A stretch of 50,655 nt of DNA from Nitrospirota bacterium (GCA_035873375.1 JAYWMQ010000016.1:1-50655); one strand, 5' to 3'; positions 40,595-50,185 are shown, counted from the first letter of the stretch. Notes: generated by a model not told the origin, from the sequence alone. Program-made: numbers and translations.

Positions 40595-43201
40595 TTAAAC
40601 GATCCTTTCCTTTCTCAGGAATTTATAGACCCCCACCTTCACAAAGTCATTAAAAATAAACCATACAATGGCATAAATCCAGATATATATGGCGTATTTC
40701 CAGCCAATGGGTGTGATGAACCATCCGTAAGCGGCAAAGATTGTACCTATAACCTTTGTGGAAAAGCTTGCCCAGAGCAAAAGGGCGGATGGATACGGTT
40801 TCTGCCAGAAAAAGCCCCCGGGAGTCCTTGTAAGAAATATAGTCAGGTGTCCGGCAACAAGGAGTTTCAGGAATATCAGCGACTGTATAAGCTCACGGGA
40901 GAAGTGGAGGTATTTTTCAAGAATAAAGAATAGCAGGAAAGACGACAGGACACCTGCTATCCCGAGGACAGTAGAGACTGTGAGTATTTCCTGCAGATTC
41001 CATTTTGTGGGTTTTTTTTGCACACTTGCATTGTCATAGGCAAGTGTCAGTATCGGTATGTCGTTCAGCAGGGCAAGGAGGATAATCATTATTGCGGTCA
41101 CCGGATAAAAGTTAAACATCAGAATGGCCAGTGACATGAAGAGGATTACCCTTATGGTTTCAGCAATCCTGTATATTGTATAACTCTTCATCCTTCCAAA
41201 GATAACCCTGGAAAGCTCTATACCGTGCTCTATAACTGACAGGCCCGGTGCGGTCAGGATAACATCTGCGGCAGCCCTTGCCGCATCCGTGGCCCCTGAA
41301 ACTGCAATGCCGCAGTCAGCCTTTTTAAGGGCAGGCGCATCATTTACCCCGTCTCCTGTCATTGCAACCATATGTCCGCCCTTCTGCAGCTTTTCCACGA
41401 TTATGTATTTGTCTTCAGGATACACCTCTGCAAAACCATGTGAGTGCTCTATTAAATCAATAATTTCCGACTCATGCTTTTTGATATACCCTTCCGGGAT
41501 CTCTATATTCTTGAATTCTTTTTCAAGTTCCTGAATAACAGCCTTTGCAAACTTTTCGGCCTCGGTTTCCGTCATGTCAGGCTGAAGTTTTTTGTAAATC
41601 GCCCTCGCGAGCACCTCTCCTAAAAGGACCGTCTCCCTGTAACTTGCACTTCTCAATGCCACGGCACTGCATATCCTGTCTCCAATCCCGAGAAGCCTTG
41701 CTATCTGCCTGGCTATGGCGATGTTGTCTCCAGTGATCATCTTGACATCAACACCAAGCTTTCTCGTACTGTCAATCACTGATTTTGAGTCATCACGCGG
41801 TGGGTCAAAGAGGGGTATTATCCCTACAAGTCTGAAATACTTCTCATCTTCCTCTTTTATGGCAACTGCAATCGTCCTGAAACCTTCTTCTGCAAAGTCC
41901 TCAACGATCTCTTCCACTTTTTTCCTGTCAACGCCATTACCGCAGAGTTCAAGAATTACCTGAACCGCTCCTTTTACTACAGTAAAGGTCCTGATATCTG
42001 ACTTTATCGCTGCCTCTGTCCGTTTCCTTACCGGGTCAAAGGGGATAAATTTAATCTGCTGATAGTTTTCGGTTATATCTTTATACCCCATTTTCTGCCC
42101 GTAGCTGAAAATTGCCATATCAATGGGATCCTTATTTTCTTCCCTTGACGCAAGCTCGGCATACAGTACCAGATCCCGTTCCGTAAACCCGTCAAAAATT
42201 ACGGGGTTTTCCACCAGGAGCTCGTTTTTGGTTAGTGTCCCGGTCTTATCCGCACACAGGATATCGACCCCTGAGAGCTCTTCTATGGCAACGAGTCTGC
42301 TGACTATTGCCCGTTTTCTGGCAAGGCTTACTGCACCGACTGCCATTGTCACAGACAGCACCGCTGGAAGGGCAACAGGGATTGAGGCAACAGCGAGGAC
42401 AAGTGCGAACCTCAGGAGTTCAATCAGGGTCTCCCCTCTGTGTATCCCTGCGTACACTATCACTATAGTGAGGAGAAGTGTAATCGCAATGAGGTAATCA
42501 CCTATGCTTATGACGAGTTTTTGATAATGGCTTTTTTCTTCCCTCTCTGCCTTTGCAACGAGTGCCACGGTTTTACCGAAGTAAGTGTTAAGACCTGTGT
42601 TTACAACGAGTGCAAGCATCTCGCCCTGCTTGACTATGGAGTTTGAATAGACGACATCTTCTGCCTTTTTCTCAACAGGCAGGGATTCTCCTGTAAGGGC
42701 TGACTGGTCGACCAATAAATAATCGCCTTCCAGGAGTTTTGCATCCGATGGAATGATATCTCCAAGCTTAAGCTTTATGACGTCTCCGGGGACGAGATAC
42801 TTTGCGTCAGTCTCTTTAAACCTTCCGTCCCTGAGAACTATCGCCTTTTTGGCAAGTTTTTCCTTCAGGGTCTTTAATGCACTTATGGCTTTTGATTCCT
42901 GATAGAAGTCCAGTCCGGCATTGACAAAGAGCATGATCATTATTATTACAAAGTCTTCCCACTTCTGAACCAGTGCGGAAAGAATGGCTGCAACCTCTAT
43001 CATCCACGGAATGGGTCCCCAAAACCTCTTTAAAATCCTCCGGAGAGTGGATTCTTCCTTCTCGGGTATCTCGTTCAGTCCGTATCGGGCAAGTCTCTCC
43101 TGGGCCTCCCCTTCCGACAACCCCCTGTTCCTGTCGGTCTGCAGTTCCTTCAGCGTATTTTCGATAGAGAGCTTTTTGTAATCATCTGTGGTTTTTGGCA
43201 T
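40595..43201 (-). CDS. Plasma-membrane-type (P3A) proton-efflux P-type ATPase, copy 1
   Basis: 868 residues of the P3A group, akin to plant and fungal proton pumps. Motifs: DQSALTGESLPV (actuator), CADKTGTLTKNE with Asp318 phosphorylated, GDGVNDAPALKKAD, and TM4 IPVALPAVLSVTMAVGA. The Asn of TM2 (LFVNAGLDF) and Asp of TM6 (LLNDIPILT), which gate protons in plant AHA2, are kept. A helical insert of about 50 residues lies in the phosphorylation domain before GFAEVYPEDKY, compared with plant enzymes. It lacks the long C-terminal autoinhibitory tail. SD AAGGAGG precedes the ATG. It should pump protons out of the cytoplasm. A second copy lies 235 bases upstream. Confidence 0.93.
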   Translation of the reverse strand: MPKTTDDYKKLSIENTLKELQTDRNRGLSEGEAQERLARYGLNEIPEKEESTLRRILKRFWGPIPWMIEVAAILSALVQKWEDFVIIMIMLFVNAGLDFYQESKAISALKTLKEKLAKKAIVLRDGRFKETDAKYLVPGDVIKLKLGDIIPSDAKLLEGDYLLVDQSALTGESLPVEKKAEDVVYSNSIVKQGEMLALVVNTGLNTYFGKTVALVAKAEREEKSHYQKLVISIGDYLIAITLLLTIVIVYAGIHRGETLIELLRFALVLAVASIPVALPAVLSVTMAVGAVSLARKRAIVSRLVAIEELSGVDILCADKTGTLTKNELLVENPVIFDGFTERDLVLYAELASREENKDPIDMAIFSYGQKMGYKDITENYQQIKFIPFDPVRKRTEAAIKSDIRTFTVVKGAVQVILELCGNGVDRKKVEEIVEDFAEEGFRTIAVAIKEEDEKYFRLVGIIPLFDPPRDDSKSVIDSTRKLGVDVKMITGDNIAIARQIARLLGIGDRICSAVALRSASYRETVLLGEVLARAIYKKLQPDMTETEAEKFAKAVIQELEKEFKNIEIPEGYIKKHESEIIDLIEHSHGFAEVYPEDKYIIVEKLQKGGHMVAMTGDGVNDAPALKKADCGIAVSGATDAARAAADVILTAPGLSVIEHGIELSRVIFGRMKSYTIYRIAETIRVILFMSLAILMFNFYPVTAIMIILLALLNDIPILTLAYDNASVQKKPTKWNLQEILTVSTVLGIAGVLSSFLLFFILEKYLHFSRELIQSLIFLKLLVAGHLTIFLTRTPGGFFWQKPYPSALLLWASFSTKVIGTIFAAYGWFITPIGWKYAIYIWIYAIVWFIFNDFVKVGVYKFLRKERIV

Positions 43202-43436
43202 AACAACCTCCTTATAAGGACGTCGAGGAGCTCCTTTGTCTCCTGACGGTGGATAGGTGTATAACCCTTAAGCCACAATCCTTCTCCATCTTTCCTGTCA
43301 ACCCCGCTCTCTTTGTTTCCATCTCCCTTCCATTCCTCATCCCTCCTGTTAAGCTGTTTATCCGGAATCCGGAACCCTCATCAACCTTTGCTCTGCATAA
43401 TCTGAAAGGTGGATACCGGTTCATAACTCACTTGTT

Positions 43437-46040
43437 TCAGGCAATAATCTTGTCCTTTCGCAATAACTTATATGCCCAGACCTTGACAAAGTCGTTAATA
43501 ACAAACCAGGCAATGGCATACCCCCAAACTATCAAGGCATATTTCCAGCCTATAGGGGCAACAAACCATCCGTATACCACAAAGAGGGTTGCGAGAATTT
43601 TTGTCAGGATAGCTGCCCAGAGCAGTATGGGGGCAGGGTATGGTCTCCGCCAGAAACGGTCCTCTGTCCGTGTTATAAATATCGTCAGATGTCCGGCCAC
43701 TGCCAGTTTTAGAAATATAAAACTCTGTACAACAGGGGCAGAAAGGTGCATATACTCTTCGGCAATATAGAAGATTCCAAAGCTTGCAATGACACCCAGA
43801 ATGCCGAGCATGGTGGATATACTCATCACTTCCGCCATATTCCATTTGACGGGTTCAGCATCCACCTTGGTTCGGTCATATGCAATAGCCAGTATTGGCA
43901 GGTCATTCAGAAAGGCCAGGATAATAATCATGATTGCGGTAACCGGGTAGAAATTGAATATAACGATCGACGCCGTCATAAAGAGGATTACCCTGATTGT
44001 CTCGGCTATCCTGTAGAGACTGTAACTCTTCATCCTCTCAAATGTGACCCTTGCCCCCTTTATGGCATCAATGATTACGGACAATCCCGGTGCCAGCAAC
44101 ACAAGATCCGCTGCCGCCCGCGCGGCATCCGTTGCCCCTGAGACTGCGATACCGGCATCCGCCTTCTTTAATGCAGGTGCGTCATTGACGCCGTCACCCG
44201 TCATTCCAACGATATGCCCGGCCTTCTGAAGCTTGTCAACGATAAGGTATTTATCCTCAGGAAAGACCTGGGCAAAGCCATCGGCATCCTCTATCACCTC
44301 TATAATCTCCGACTCATGCCTCTTCACGTAGCCCTTTGGCAGCTCCATGGTTGCAAACTCTTTTTCCAGATCCTTTACAATCCCGGCTGCAACCCTCTGT
44401 GCATCCTCTTCCGTGGCGCCCGGAGACAACCTTTTATATACCGATTTTGCAATTATCTGCCCCAACACGATAAGTTCCTTATTGTTTGCTCCCTTAAGGT
44501 CTCTGGCATCCAGAATGTTTTCGCCAACCCCAAGGATATTTGCTATATGTTTTGCAATGGCTACATTATCTCCCGTAACCATCTTGATGTTTAACCCGAG
44601 TTTCTTTGCCTCTTCTATCGTCTCTTTTGAGTCTTCCCGTGGTGGATCAAAAAGCGGAAGCAGGCCTATAAATTCATAATGTTTGTCGTCCGGCTGCTTT
44701 ATTGCAATCCCCAGTGTTCTGAACCCCTTCTCTGCAAAATCCTCCACCTTTTCCAGTATATCCTGCTTGTCAACCTGATCTCCGCATAACTCAAGTATTA
44801 CCTGGGAAGCCCCCTTGGTAACTATAAACGTCTTGTCCCCTGACTTTACAGTCGCCTCTGTTCTTTTGCTTACAGGATCAAATGGTGTAAACTTCAGCTG
44901 CTGATACTGTTTTAACTCTTTCAGCTTTCCTGTTTTTTTCAGGTACTCAAAAATAGGCATCTCTATCGGGTCCTTATTCTCTTCACTTGAAGCAAGTGCT
45001 GCATAAAGCATTAATTCCTCAACGCTATGCCCGTAAAAGGTGACCGGATCAGAGACCGTCATCCTGTTCTGGGTTAATGTTCCCGTCTTGTCGGAACAGA
45101 GGACATCAACTCCGGCGAGTTCTTCTATGGAGACGAGGCGGCTTACAATAGCCTGTTTCTTTGCCAGGCTCATAGCCCCGACAGCCATTGTCACGGAGAG
45201 CACCGCAGGCAGTGCAACGGGAATTGCGGCGACCGTCAGGATAAGGGTAAACCTCAGTATCTCGATCATATTTTCATGTCTGAACAAGGCAGTGATCAGG
45301 ATAATTGCGGCGAGGAATATGGTGATGATAATCAGATAATTTCCTATATGGACAACGGCTTTCTGAAAATGACTTTTCTCTTCTCTCTGGGCCCTTGCCA
45401 CAAGTGCAACGGTTTTACCGAAAAAGGTATTCAGTGCCGTGTTGGTAACTACTGATAACATCTCTCCCTGTTTTATTATGGAATTGGAATATGCGACATC
45501 CCCGACTTTTTTGCTGACGGGTAATGACTCACCTGTCAGTGCCGACTGGTCGGCCTGCAGATAATCCCCCTCTACGAGTTTTACATCTGCCGGGACCAGG
45601 TCCCCGATTCTTACCTTTATGATGTCTCCGGGGACCAACTCCTTGGCCTCTATTGTCTGAAACTTTCCGTCCCGCAAAACAAGCGCCTGCTTTGCCAGTT
45701 TTTCCTTTAATACCTTTAAGGCATTTAATGCCTTTGACTCCTGCCATAAGTCTATGAATGCATTGGTTAGAAGCAGAATCATTATTATTGTGAAATCCTC
45801 CCACCTGCGGACTACTGCAGAGAGCAGGGCCGCAACTTCGATCATCGCGGGAATAGGTCCCCAGAAGCGCCTGAAGACCCTGTGAAATGTAGATTCCTCT
45901 TTTTCCGGGATTTCATTGTAGCCGTATTGCTCTAATCTCTTTCTGGCCTCCTCTGATGATAGTCCCCTCTCTTTGTCTGTCTGTAGTGCTTTAATCGTTT
46001 CATCTACTGATAACTTTTCGTAATCCTCGGTCTTTGCCAT
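43437..46040 (-). CDS. P3A proton-efflux P-type ATPase, copy 2
   Basis: 867 residues from ATG 46040 (AGGAGG five bases before; the longer frame from 46085 adds 15 unlikely residues). It has the same plan as copy 1 along its whole length: DQSALTGESLPV, CSDKTGTLTQNR with Asp317, GDGVNDAPALKKADAG, TM4 IPVALPAVLSVTMAVGA, TM2 LLTNAFIDLWQE and TM6 FLNDLPILA. The same helical insert precedes GFAQVFPEDKY. Conserved proton-path Asn and Asp suggest H+ transport. The start overlaps the 3' end of the APC permease by 41 bases, so translation is likely coupled. The 235-base gap to copy 1 contains no recognisable gene. Confidence 0.93.
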   Translation of the reverse strand: MAKTEDYEKLSVDETIKALQTDKERGLSSEEARKRLEQYGYNEIPEKEESTFHRVFRRFWGPIPAMIEVAALLSAVVRRWEDFTIIMILLLTNAFIDLWQESKALNALKVLKEKLAKQALVLRDGKFQTIEAKELVPGDIIKVRIGDLVPADVKLVEGDYLQADQSALTGESLPVSKKVGDVAYSNSIIKQGEMLSVVTNTALNTFFGKTVALVARAQREEKSHFQKAVVHIGNYLIIITIFLAAIILITALFRHENMIEILRFTLILTVAAIPVALPAVLSVTMAVGAMSLAKKQAIVSRLVSIEELAGVDVLCSDKTGTLTQNRMTVSDPVTFYGHSVEELMLYAALASSEENKDPIEMPIFEYLKKTGKLKELKQYQQLKFTPFDPVSKRTEATVKSGDKTFIVTKGASQVILELCGDQVDKQDILEKVEDFAEKGFRTLGIAIKQPDDKHYEFIGLLPLFDPPREDSKETIEEAKKLGLNIKMVTGDNVAIAKHIANILGVGENILDARDLKGANNKELIVLGQIIAKSVYKRLSPGATEEDAQRVAAGIVKDLEKEFATMELPKGYVKRHESEIIEVIEDADGFAQVFPEDKYLIVDKLQKAGHIVGMTGDGVNDAPALKKADAGIAVSGATDAARAAADLVLLAPGLSVIIDAIKGARVTFERMKSYSLYRIAETIRVILFMTASIVIFNFYPVTAIMIIILAFLNDLPILAIAYDRTKVDAEPVKWNMAEVMSISTMLGILGVIASFGIFYIAEEYMHLSAPVVQSFIFLKLAVAGHLTIFITRTEDRFWRRPYPAPILLWAAILTKILATLFVVYGWFVAPIGWKYALIVWGYAIAWFVINDFVKVWAYKLLRKDKIIA

Positions 46041-47358
46041 CCTTACCTCCTTCGAGCTTCTGTTTAAAGAACAATCTTCGTTCACTGAAGAACAATTCCG
46101 CCACTACTACACACAGATAAATTGTACCTATCCATACCAGGCCCTTCGAATATGACCTGTAAAGATAAACGCACAGGACCAGCCATGACAAGAGTGACAG
46201 GATAAGGCCTGAAAGGGGTGTAACCATGTTTATACCAATCCTCTTCCGGAGTCTGACGGCTGACAGGTTGATTGCCGCAAAGAGCAGCAGAAAGGTGGAG
46301 CTGGCAAATGATGATATGATTGTCAGGTCGGTTGTATTCACAAAGAGCAGTGTCAGCACAGTGAGAAATATAAGGCTCACATAGGGGATATTGTTTCTCC
46401 GTTCCCTGTGTGAGAAAACCCTCGGAAGGTCGGAGTCCTGTGCCATCACCATTGCAAGGCGTGCAGTCCCAAACATGGTGGCATTTATGGCGGATGCGGT
46501 GGAGAGCAGTGCCCCCAGCCCTATCAACATAAAGCCCGCTTTGCCCAGGAATGGTTTTGCCGCCACGGCAAGGGCATACTCCTTATATTTGCTGATCTCT
46601 GCGGGCAACAGGTTGCCCACTGCAACCAGGGAAACAAGGATATAAATGGCAATGGTAACGCCGATGGATATCAGAATCCCCCTGCCAAGGTCCCTGCCGG
46701 GGTCCTTCATTTCATTTACCGCATTCGGGATTAACTCGAACCCCTCATAGGCCACAAATACGAGGGCTGCACCCATCAGCACCCCTCTGCCGCCCATGTT
46801 GAAAACCGGCACAAGGTGATCCACCCTGATATAGAAGAGACCGGCAAATGCAAAGAGGGAGAGAATCAGCACCTTGACCATAACTATCAGGTCCTCGCTC
46901 TCTCCTGCGGCCTTGATACCGTAGAGATTGATTCCCATGAAGAGAAGAAGGATCAGGGATTGCAGCAGGTGGTGCATGGCTTGAAGATGCGCCTTTGCAC
47001 CGAACATTGCCGCTCCATAAACCCCGAATGTAAACGCGTAAAGGGCCATTGTCCCGATATAACCCGCCACAAGCATCCAGCCTCCGATTCCGGCAACGTT
47101 TCTTTGGCTGAACGCGCGTTCCAGATACGTAAAACTGCCGCCATCCGAACGAAACGTCAGACCGAGTTTAGTGTATGAATAACCGGTTAAAGAGGCGATT
47201 ATGCCACCAATGATGAAGGCGATAGGGGCTGCGTGACCGGCCAATGCCACAGAGAGGCCAAGGACGGAAAATATACCGCCCCCCACCATGCCCCCCACGC
47301 CCATGGCTATGAGCTCCTTGAGACCGAGTTTTTCTGTTTTTGCGGTTTTATTCATCAA
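46000..47358 (-). CDS. APC-superfamily amino-acid permease
   Basis: 452 residues with about twelve membrane segments. The N-terminal MGVGGMVGGGIFSVLG is the unwound TM1 substrate motif; FVAYEGFELIPNAVNEMKDPGRDLGRGI is the TM6 region with the usual Glu and Asn. The family takes up or exchanges amino acids or polyamines using proton or antiport coupling. The C-terminus is short and basic (GLRKVISR). Its end overlaps the proton-ATPase start by 41 bases, implying a two- or three-gene transcript. In acid-resistance systems, APC antiporters exchange amino acids for decarboxylation products, but no decarboxylase is present here, so that role is speculative. Confidence 0.88.
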   Translation of the reverse strand: MMNKTAKTEKLGLKELIAMGVGGMVGGGIFSVLGLSVALAGHAAPIAFIIGGIIASLTGYSYTKLGLTFRSDGGSFTYLERAFSQRNVAGIGGWMLVAGYIGTMALYAFTFGVYGAAMFGAKAHLQAMHHLLQSLILLLFMGINLYGIKAAGESEDLIVMVKVLILSLFAFAGLFYIRVDHLVPVFNMGGRGVLMGAALVFVAYEGFELIPNAVNEMKDPGRDLGRGILISIGVTIAIYILVSLVAVGNLLPAEISKYKEYALAVAAKPFLGKAGFMLIGLGALLSTASAINATMFGTARLAMVMAQDSDLPRVFSHRERRNNIPYVSLIFLTVLTLLFVNTTDLTIISSFASSTFLLLFAAINLSAVRLRKRIGINMVTPLSGLILSLLSWLVLCVYLYRSYSKGLVWIGTIYLCVVVAELFFSERRLFFKQKLEGGKDGKDRGLRKVISR

Positions 47359-47477
47359 GGGCTATTAAATGTGCAACCTTGGTATGTCGGAATCTCATGT
47401 CCCGGGGCTTTCACCATCAAAACAGCTACTGCAATACATAACCGGGAATCCTTTGCTTCAATCTTTACCCCCAAGCA

Positions 47478-47651
47478 GGAGATATGAATATTATATCTCC
47501 GGAGAGGCAACAATACAACACTTTAATTATCTCCCGGGATCTTCGGTAGAAAACCTGGCGACTGTTGGAAAAGGACAGGGAGGGAGACAGACAGGATGTC
47601 TGTCAAAAACGAGAGAAATTTCTGTATCCCTGTCCCTGTCCCTGTCCCTGT
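47478..47651. repeat. Repeat-rich intergenic stretch (hairpins and CCCTGT tandem repeat)
   Basis: The 318-base gap 47359-47676 holds no gene that I can support. Three structures are visible: GGAGATAT (47478-47485) with ATATCTCC (47493-47500) across a 7-base loop; GACAGACA (47586-47593) with TGTCTGTC (47597-47604) across GGA; and four exact CCCTGT units at 47628-47651. The CCCTGT run can also pair with GGACAGGG near 47575, forming a larger stem. On the minus strand this lies between the YfdX gene and the APC permease. No T tract makes it a standard terminator. Confidence 0.6.
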
Positions 47652-47676
47652 CCTCACCCATATAGCTGTCCTGGTA

Positions 47677-48639
47677 TCAGTGTGTTCCTCCAGCCTCAAA
47701 CAGGTTCATGGTCTCCAGTGTGAGGGCTTTAGCCCGCTCATAGAGACCTTTCAGGTCCTTGCCGACTGCCTTTGCACCCTTATCCGCCTCCTTCTCAATG
47801 GCCTCAACATCTTTCAGAAGTTTGCTTACTTTTACTTTGGTTTTTGCATCTGCATTTTTGGTTGCTTTCCCTAAAGATGCCTTTGCCTCTTGCAGATCTT
47901 TTTTGGTGGCAGACAGGTCTCCGGCCAGATAGTCCCTGCTGGCTTTCCATAGACTCTTCTTTGCCTTTGTTAACGGGGTGTTAATGTCAATAGCCACGAA
48001 CTGCACCCCATCCTCAGCTGCCTTTAATTCCTCGTCTGCCTTTTTGGGCTCATTTTTGGCCAGAAAGCCCTGGGCATCTATAATATGCGTTTCAGTATAA
48101 GAGACCGGCAGGTCAACCTCGCTATAGATTAAGGACTCATCAGCCAGTTCAAGCTCCTCTTTAGCACCTTTTTTGTTTCCCCTCTTCAGATGCGCCCTGA
48201 CCCTGTTTATATGTTCCCTGGCCTTACTCACCGGAACAATATCTGCGATTTCATCCAGAGAGGCATAGATCGGGACCAGGTCCGGGACAACGGCCTCCGT
48301 ATCTTCATAGGAGAGATGCTTTTTTGCCACCCAGATGTGGTCTTTTACCTTAGCTGTCGGTAGTGTTGCCCTTATGATATCAATCAGGGTCAGGGCCTGT
48401 TTCAGCTCTGCCCTGGCATGACTCAGGTCCTTTTCGTGGATATCCGCCCTGGCCTGGGCAATATGCCGCAAGACCTTGACCGCTGAGGATGAGATGATCG
48501 ATTCCTCACCGGCGGTAAGGGTTCTGGTCGGACTGACCGTGACCTTTTCATGGATAACCTGTGCGAATACAGTGCCTGAGGTTATCGGACCTAACATTAA
48601 GATGCCTGCTGCCAGAAATACCAGGATTCTCTTTTGCAT
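47677..48639 (-). CDS. YfdX-family periplasmic protein
   Basis: 320 residues. A signal peptide ends near TVFAQ (about residue 27). The mature part is mostly helical with YfdX signatures: AVKVLRHIAQARADIHEKDLSHA, PVYASLDE-like PIYASLDEIAD, and DLPVSYTETHI. A Lys/Ala-rich C-terminal region (about 225-300) follows, longer than in E. coli YfdX (about 210 residues). In E. coli, yfdX is part of an acid-response regulon controlled by EvgA. Here it lies upstream of the permease and proton pumps on the same strand, which supports an acid-stress reading. An AGGAGG site precedes the start. Confidence 0.85.
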   Translation of the reverse strand: MQKRILVFLAAGILMLGPITSGTVFAQVIHEKVTVSPTRTLTAGEESIISSSAVKVLRHIAQARADIHEKDLSHARAELKQALTLIDIIRATLPTAKVKDHIWVAKKHLSYEDTEAVVPDLVPIYASLDEIADIVPVSKAREHINRVRAHLKRGNKKGAKEELELADESLIYSEVDLPVSYTETHIIDAQGFLAKNEPKKADEELKAAEDGVQFVAIDINTPLTKAKKSLWKASRDYLAGDLSATKKDLQEAKASLGKATKNADAKTKVKVSKLLKDVEAIEKEADKGAKAVGKDLKGLYERAKALTLETMNLFEAGGTH

Positions 48640-48723
48640 GTTGAATTCCTCCTTTTATGTTCTCCGGCTTCAACCGGGTCTTCTAAATATCAGCTTTTTT
48701 CCTATCTGTCATTCCGGCAGTAG

Positions 48724-49242
48724 TCAGCCATGGTGAACCGCTGTCTCTATTGCGCCTGTTGCCTCTAAAATTTTGCGGGCATGTTCGACCTCTTCATTTG
48801 TACCGTGAGCTATCAGCAGGAACTTGTTGGCTTTGAGAGATTTCTCATATTTAAGGATACTGTCCTTCGGAATCCCGATGCTGAATAATGCTGCTCCAAG
48901 GGCGCTAAGCCCGCCCAGCATCACAGCACTTTCAAGGGCGCTTACAATCCATGCTACCAGGGGACCACCTGCAACGACAGGCCCGATACCTGGAATGAAG
49001 AAGAATGCAGATCCGAACAGGAGTCCCCATAATCCTCCCCAGAACGCCCCCAGTTTGCCCCAGTACTTAACACGGTCTCCCGTATTGTAATAACCTACCA
49101 CATGTTCTTCAGCGTGATAGTCCTTGCCGACAATGGACAGTTTCTTCATATCAAACCCGGACCTCTGTAATTCCCTTACCGCCTCTTCTGCCTCAGTGTG
49201 GGTGTTGAAAATAGATACCACTGAATTTTGTGTTTCAGACAT
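48724..49242 (-). CDS. General-stress-type membrane protein (YflT/DUF1269-like)
   Basis: 172 residues from ATG 49242, where AAGGAGG is at the right distance; an upstream ATG at 49284 is less likely. An N-terminal domain (VVSIFNTHTEAEEAVRELQRSG, then KKLSIVGKDYH) resembles the general stress protein 17M/YflT fold. A Gly/Ala-rich double membrane segment follows (GAFWGGLWGLLFGSAFFFIPGIGP and ALESAVMLGGLSALGAAL), then a C-terminal domain of ferredoxin-like pattern (LIAHGTNEEVEHARKIL). The order suggests a membrane-associated stress protein. An inverted repeat TGGTC-TTCT-GACCA (49270-49283) lies just upstream and could be an operator. Confidence 0.75.
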   Translation of the reverse strand: MSETQNSVVSIFNTHTEAEEAVRELQRSGFDMKKLSIVGKDYHAEEHVVGYYNTGDRVKYWGKLGAFWGGLWGLLFGSAFFFIPGIGPVVAGGPLVAWIVSALESAVMLGGLSALGAALFSIGIPKDSILKYEKSLKANKFLLIAHGTNEEVEHARKILEATGAIETAVHHG

Positions 49243-49410
49243 CTTTCGCCTCCTTGAATGTTCTATTACTGGTCTTCTGACCAACTGATTAAAATGATAC
49301 CCCCTTATGCCAGACTCTTTCTGCTACTTAAGTTACACAAAAGATATGCTTTACCCCGGGCTGGAGATAAAAAGGCTAAAACAGGGGAAGGGAAGCTGTA
49401 TAATGGAGTC

Positions 49411-50142
49411 TTATTTTTTTGCAGTCTTTAATCCCAGGCGGGATTCTGCTTTTTCCACCAGTGCGTGCAGGTCCTTTATCTCTAAACTGCCTCTTCGGGC
49501 GATAATGGTTCCTTCTTCCCGGAGTTTTTGCAGATACCTGTTGACAACTGCACGGACTGATCCAATCATGCTGGCCAGGTCTTCATTGGATAGATCGTGT
49601 ATCAGCCTCAACCGGGGATGAGGATTCCCCGGAACTGTATGCTGAAGGAAGAGTTTCACTAACCTGGTGCCTGTATCGTGGAGTGCCAGATCAGAGGCAA
49701 GATTTGTGAGTTGCCGGATCAGTTTACCGATGTAAGGAAGAAATTCCCTGTTAAAAGCAGGATGCCCTTCGATCCAGCTGTGGATGGTATCAAAGGGGGC
49801 AGTGAGGACCTCAATGTCATCCATGGCAATCACCGATACATTGTGCTTCTTTCCATCAAGAAGGGAGACCACGTCAAACCCATCTCCAGACCCGAGAAGA
49901 AATATGGTGAACTCTTTTCCCGTGTCAGGGTTGACCCTTGTCATTTTTACCCTGCCTGAAATAATGACATAGAATCTCCTGATGGTCTGCTCCGGGTGCA
50001 TTACAGTCGATTTTTTCGGCCAGGTCTCCCGCTGAAATGACAGCAGCATCTCCTGAACAACGGCTTGATCAAGCCTGCCGAATAACTCCGATTGTCTCAG
50101 CTCCTTCAGTGTATGGTCATAAAATGGTGAATCAGGCTTCAT
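49411..50142 (-). CDS. Crp/Fnr-family transcription regulator
   Basis: 243 residues. A cyclic-nucleotide-binding-type beta-roll (about 20-135) precedes a winged helix-turn-helix domain, whose recognition helix follows LSNEDLASMIGSVRAVVNRYLQKLREEG. There is no cysteine in the protein, so an Fnr-type iron-sulfur cluster is ruled out. The phosphate-binding motif GE-x-S-x-L and the Arg of cAMP-binding members are not present; the region reads GDGFDVVSLLDGKKHN. The ligand is therefore unknown. It is upstream of the stress-protein, YfdX and permease genes on the same strand and may regulate them. A short gap (49285-49410) follows it with no gene. Confidence 0.9.
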   Translation of the reverse strand: MKPDSPFYDHTLKELRQSELFGRLDQAVVQEMLLSFQRETWPKKSTVMHPEQTIRRFYVIISGRVKMTRVNPDTGKEFTIFLLGSGDGFDVVSLLDGKKHNVSVIAMDDIEVLTAPFDTIHSWIEGHPAFNREFLPYIGKLIRQLTNLASDLALHDTGTRLVKLFLQHTVPGNPHPRLRLIHDLSNEDLASMIGSVRAVVNRYLQKLREEGTIIARRGSLEIKDLHALVEKAESRLGLKTAKK

Positions 50143-50185
50143 GTGTGAATCTCCTTTTCTTCTAACAGGCCATTGACGGACCTGC

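Noticed and set aside
43212-43424. 70-codon minus-strand ORF between the two proton ATPases
   Set aside because: No ribosome site, no recognisable family and atypical composition. The gap is treated as non-coding.
47620-47655. CRISPR-like array
   Set aside because: The repeat unit is only six bases with no spacers; it is a simple tandem repeat.
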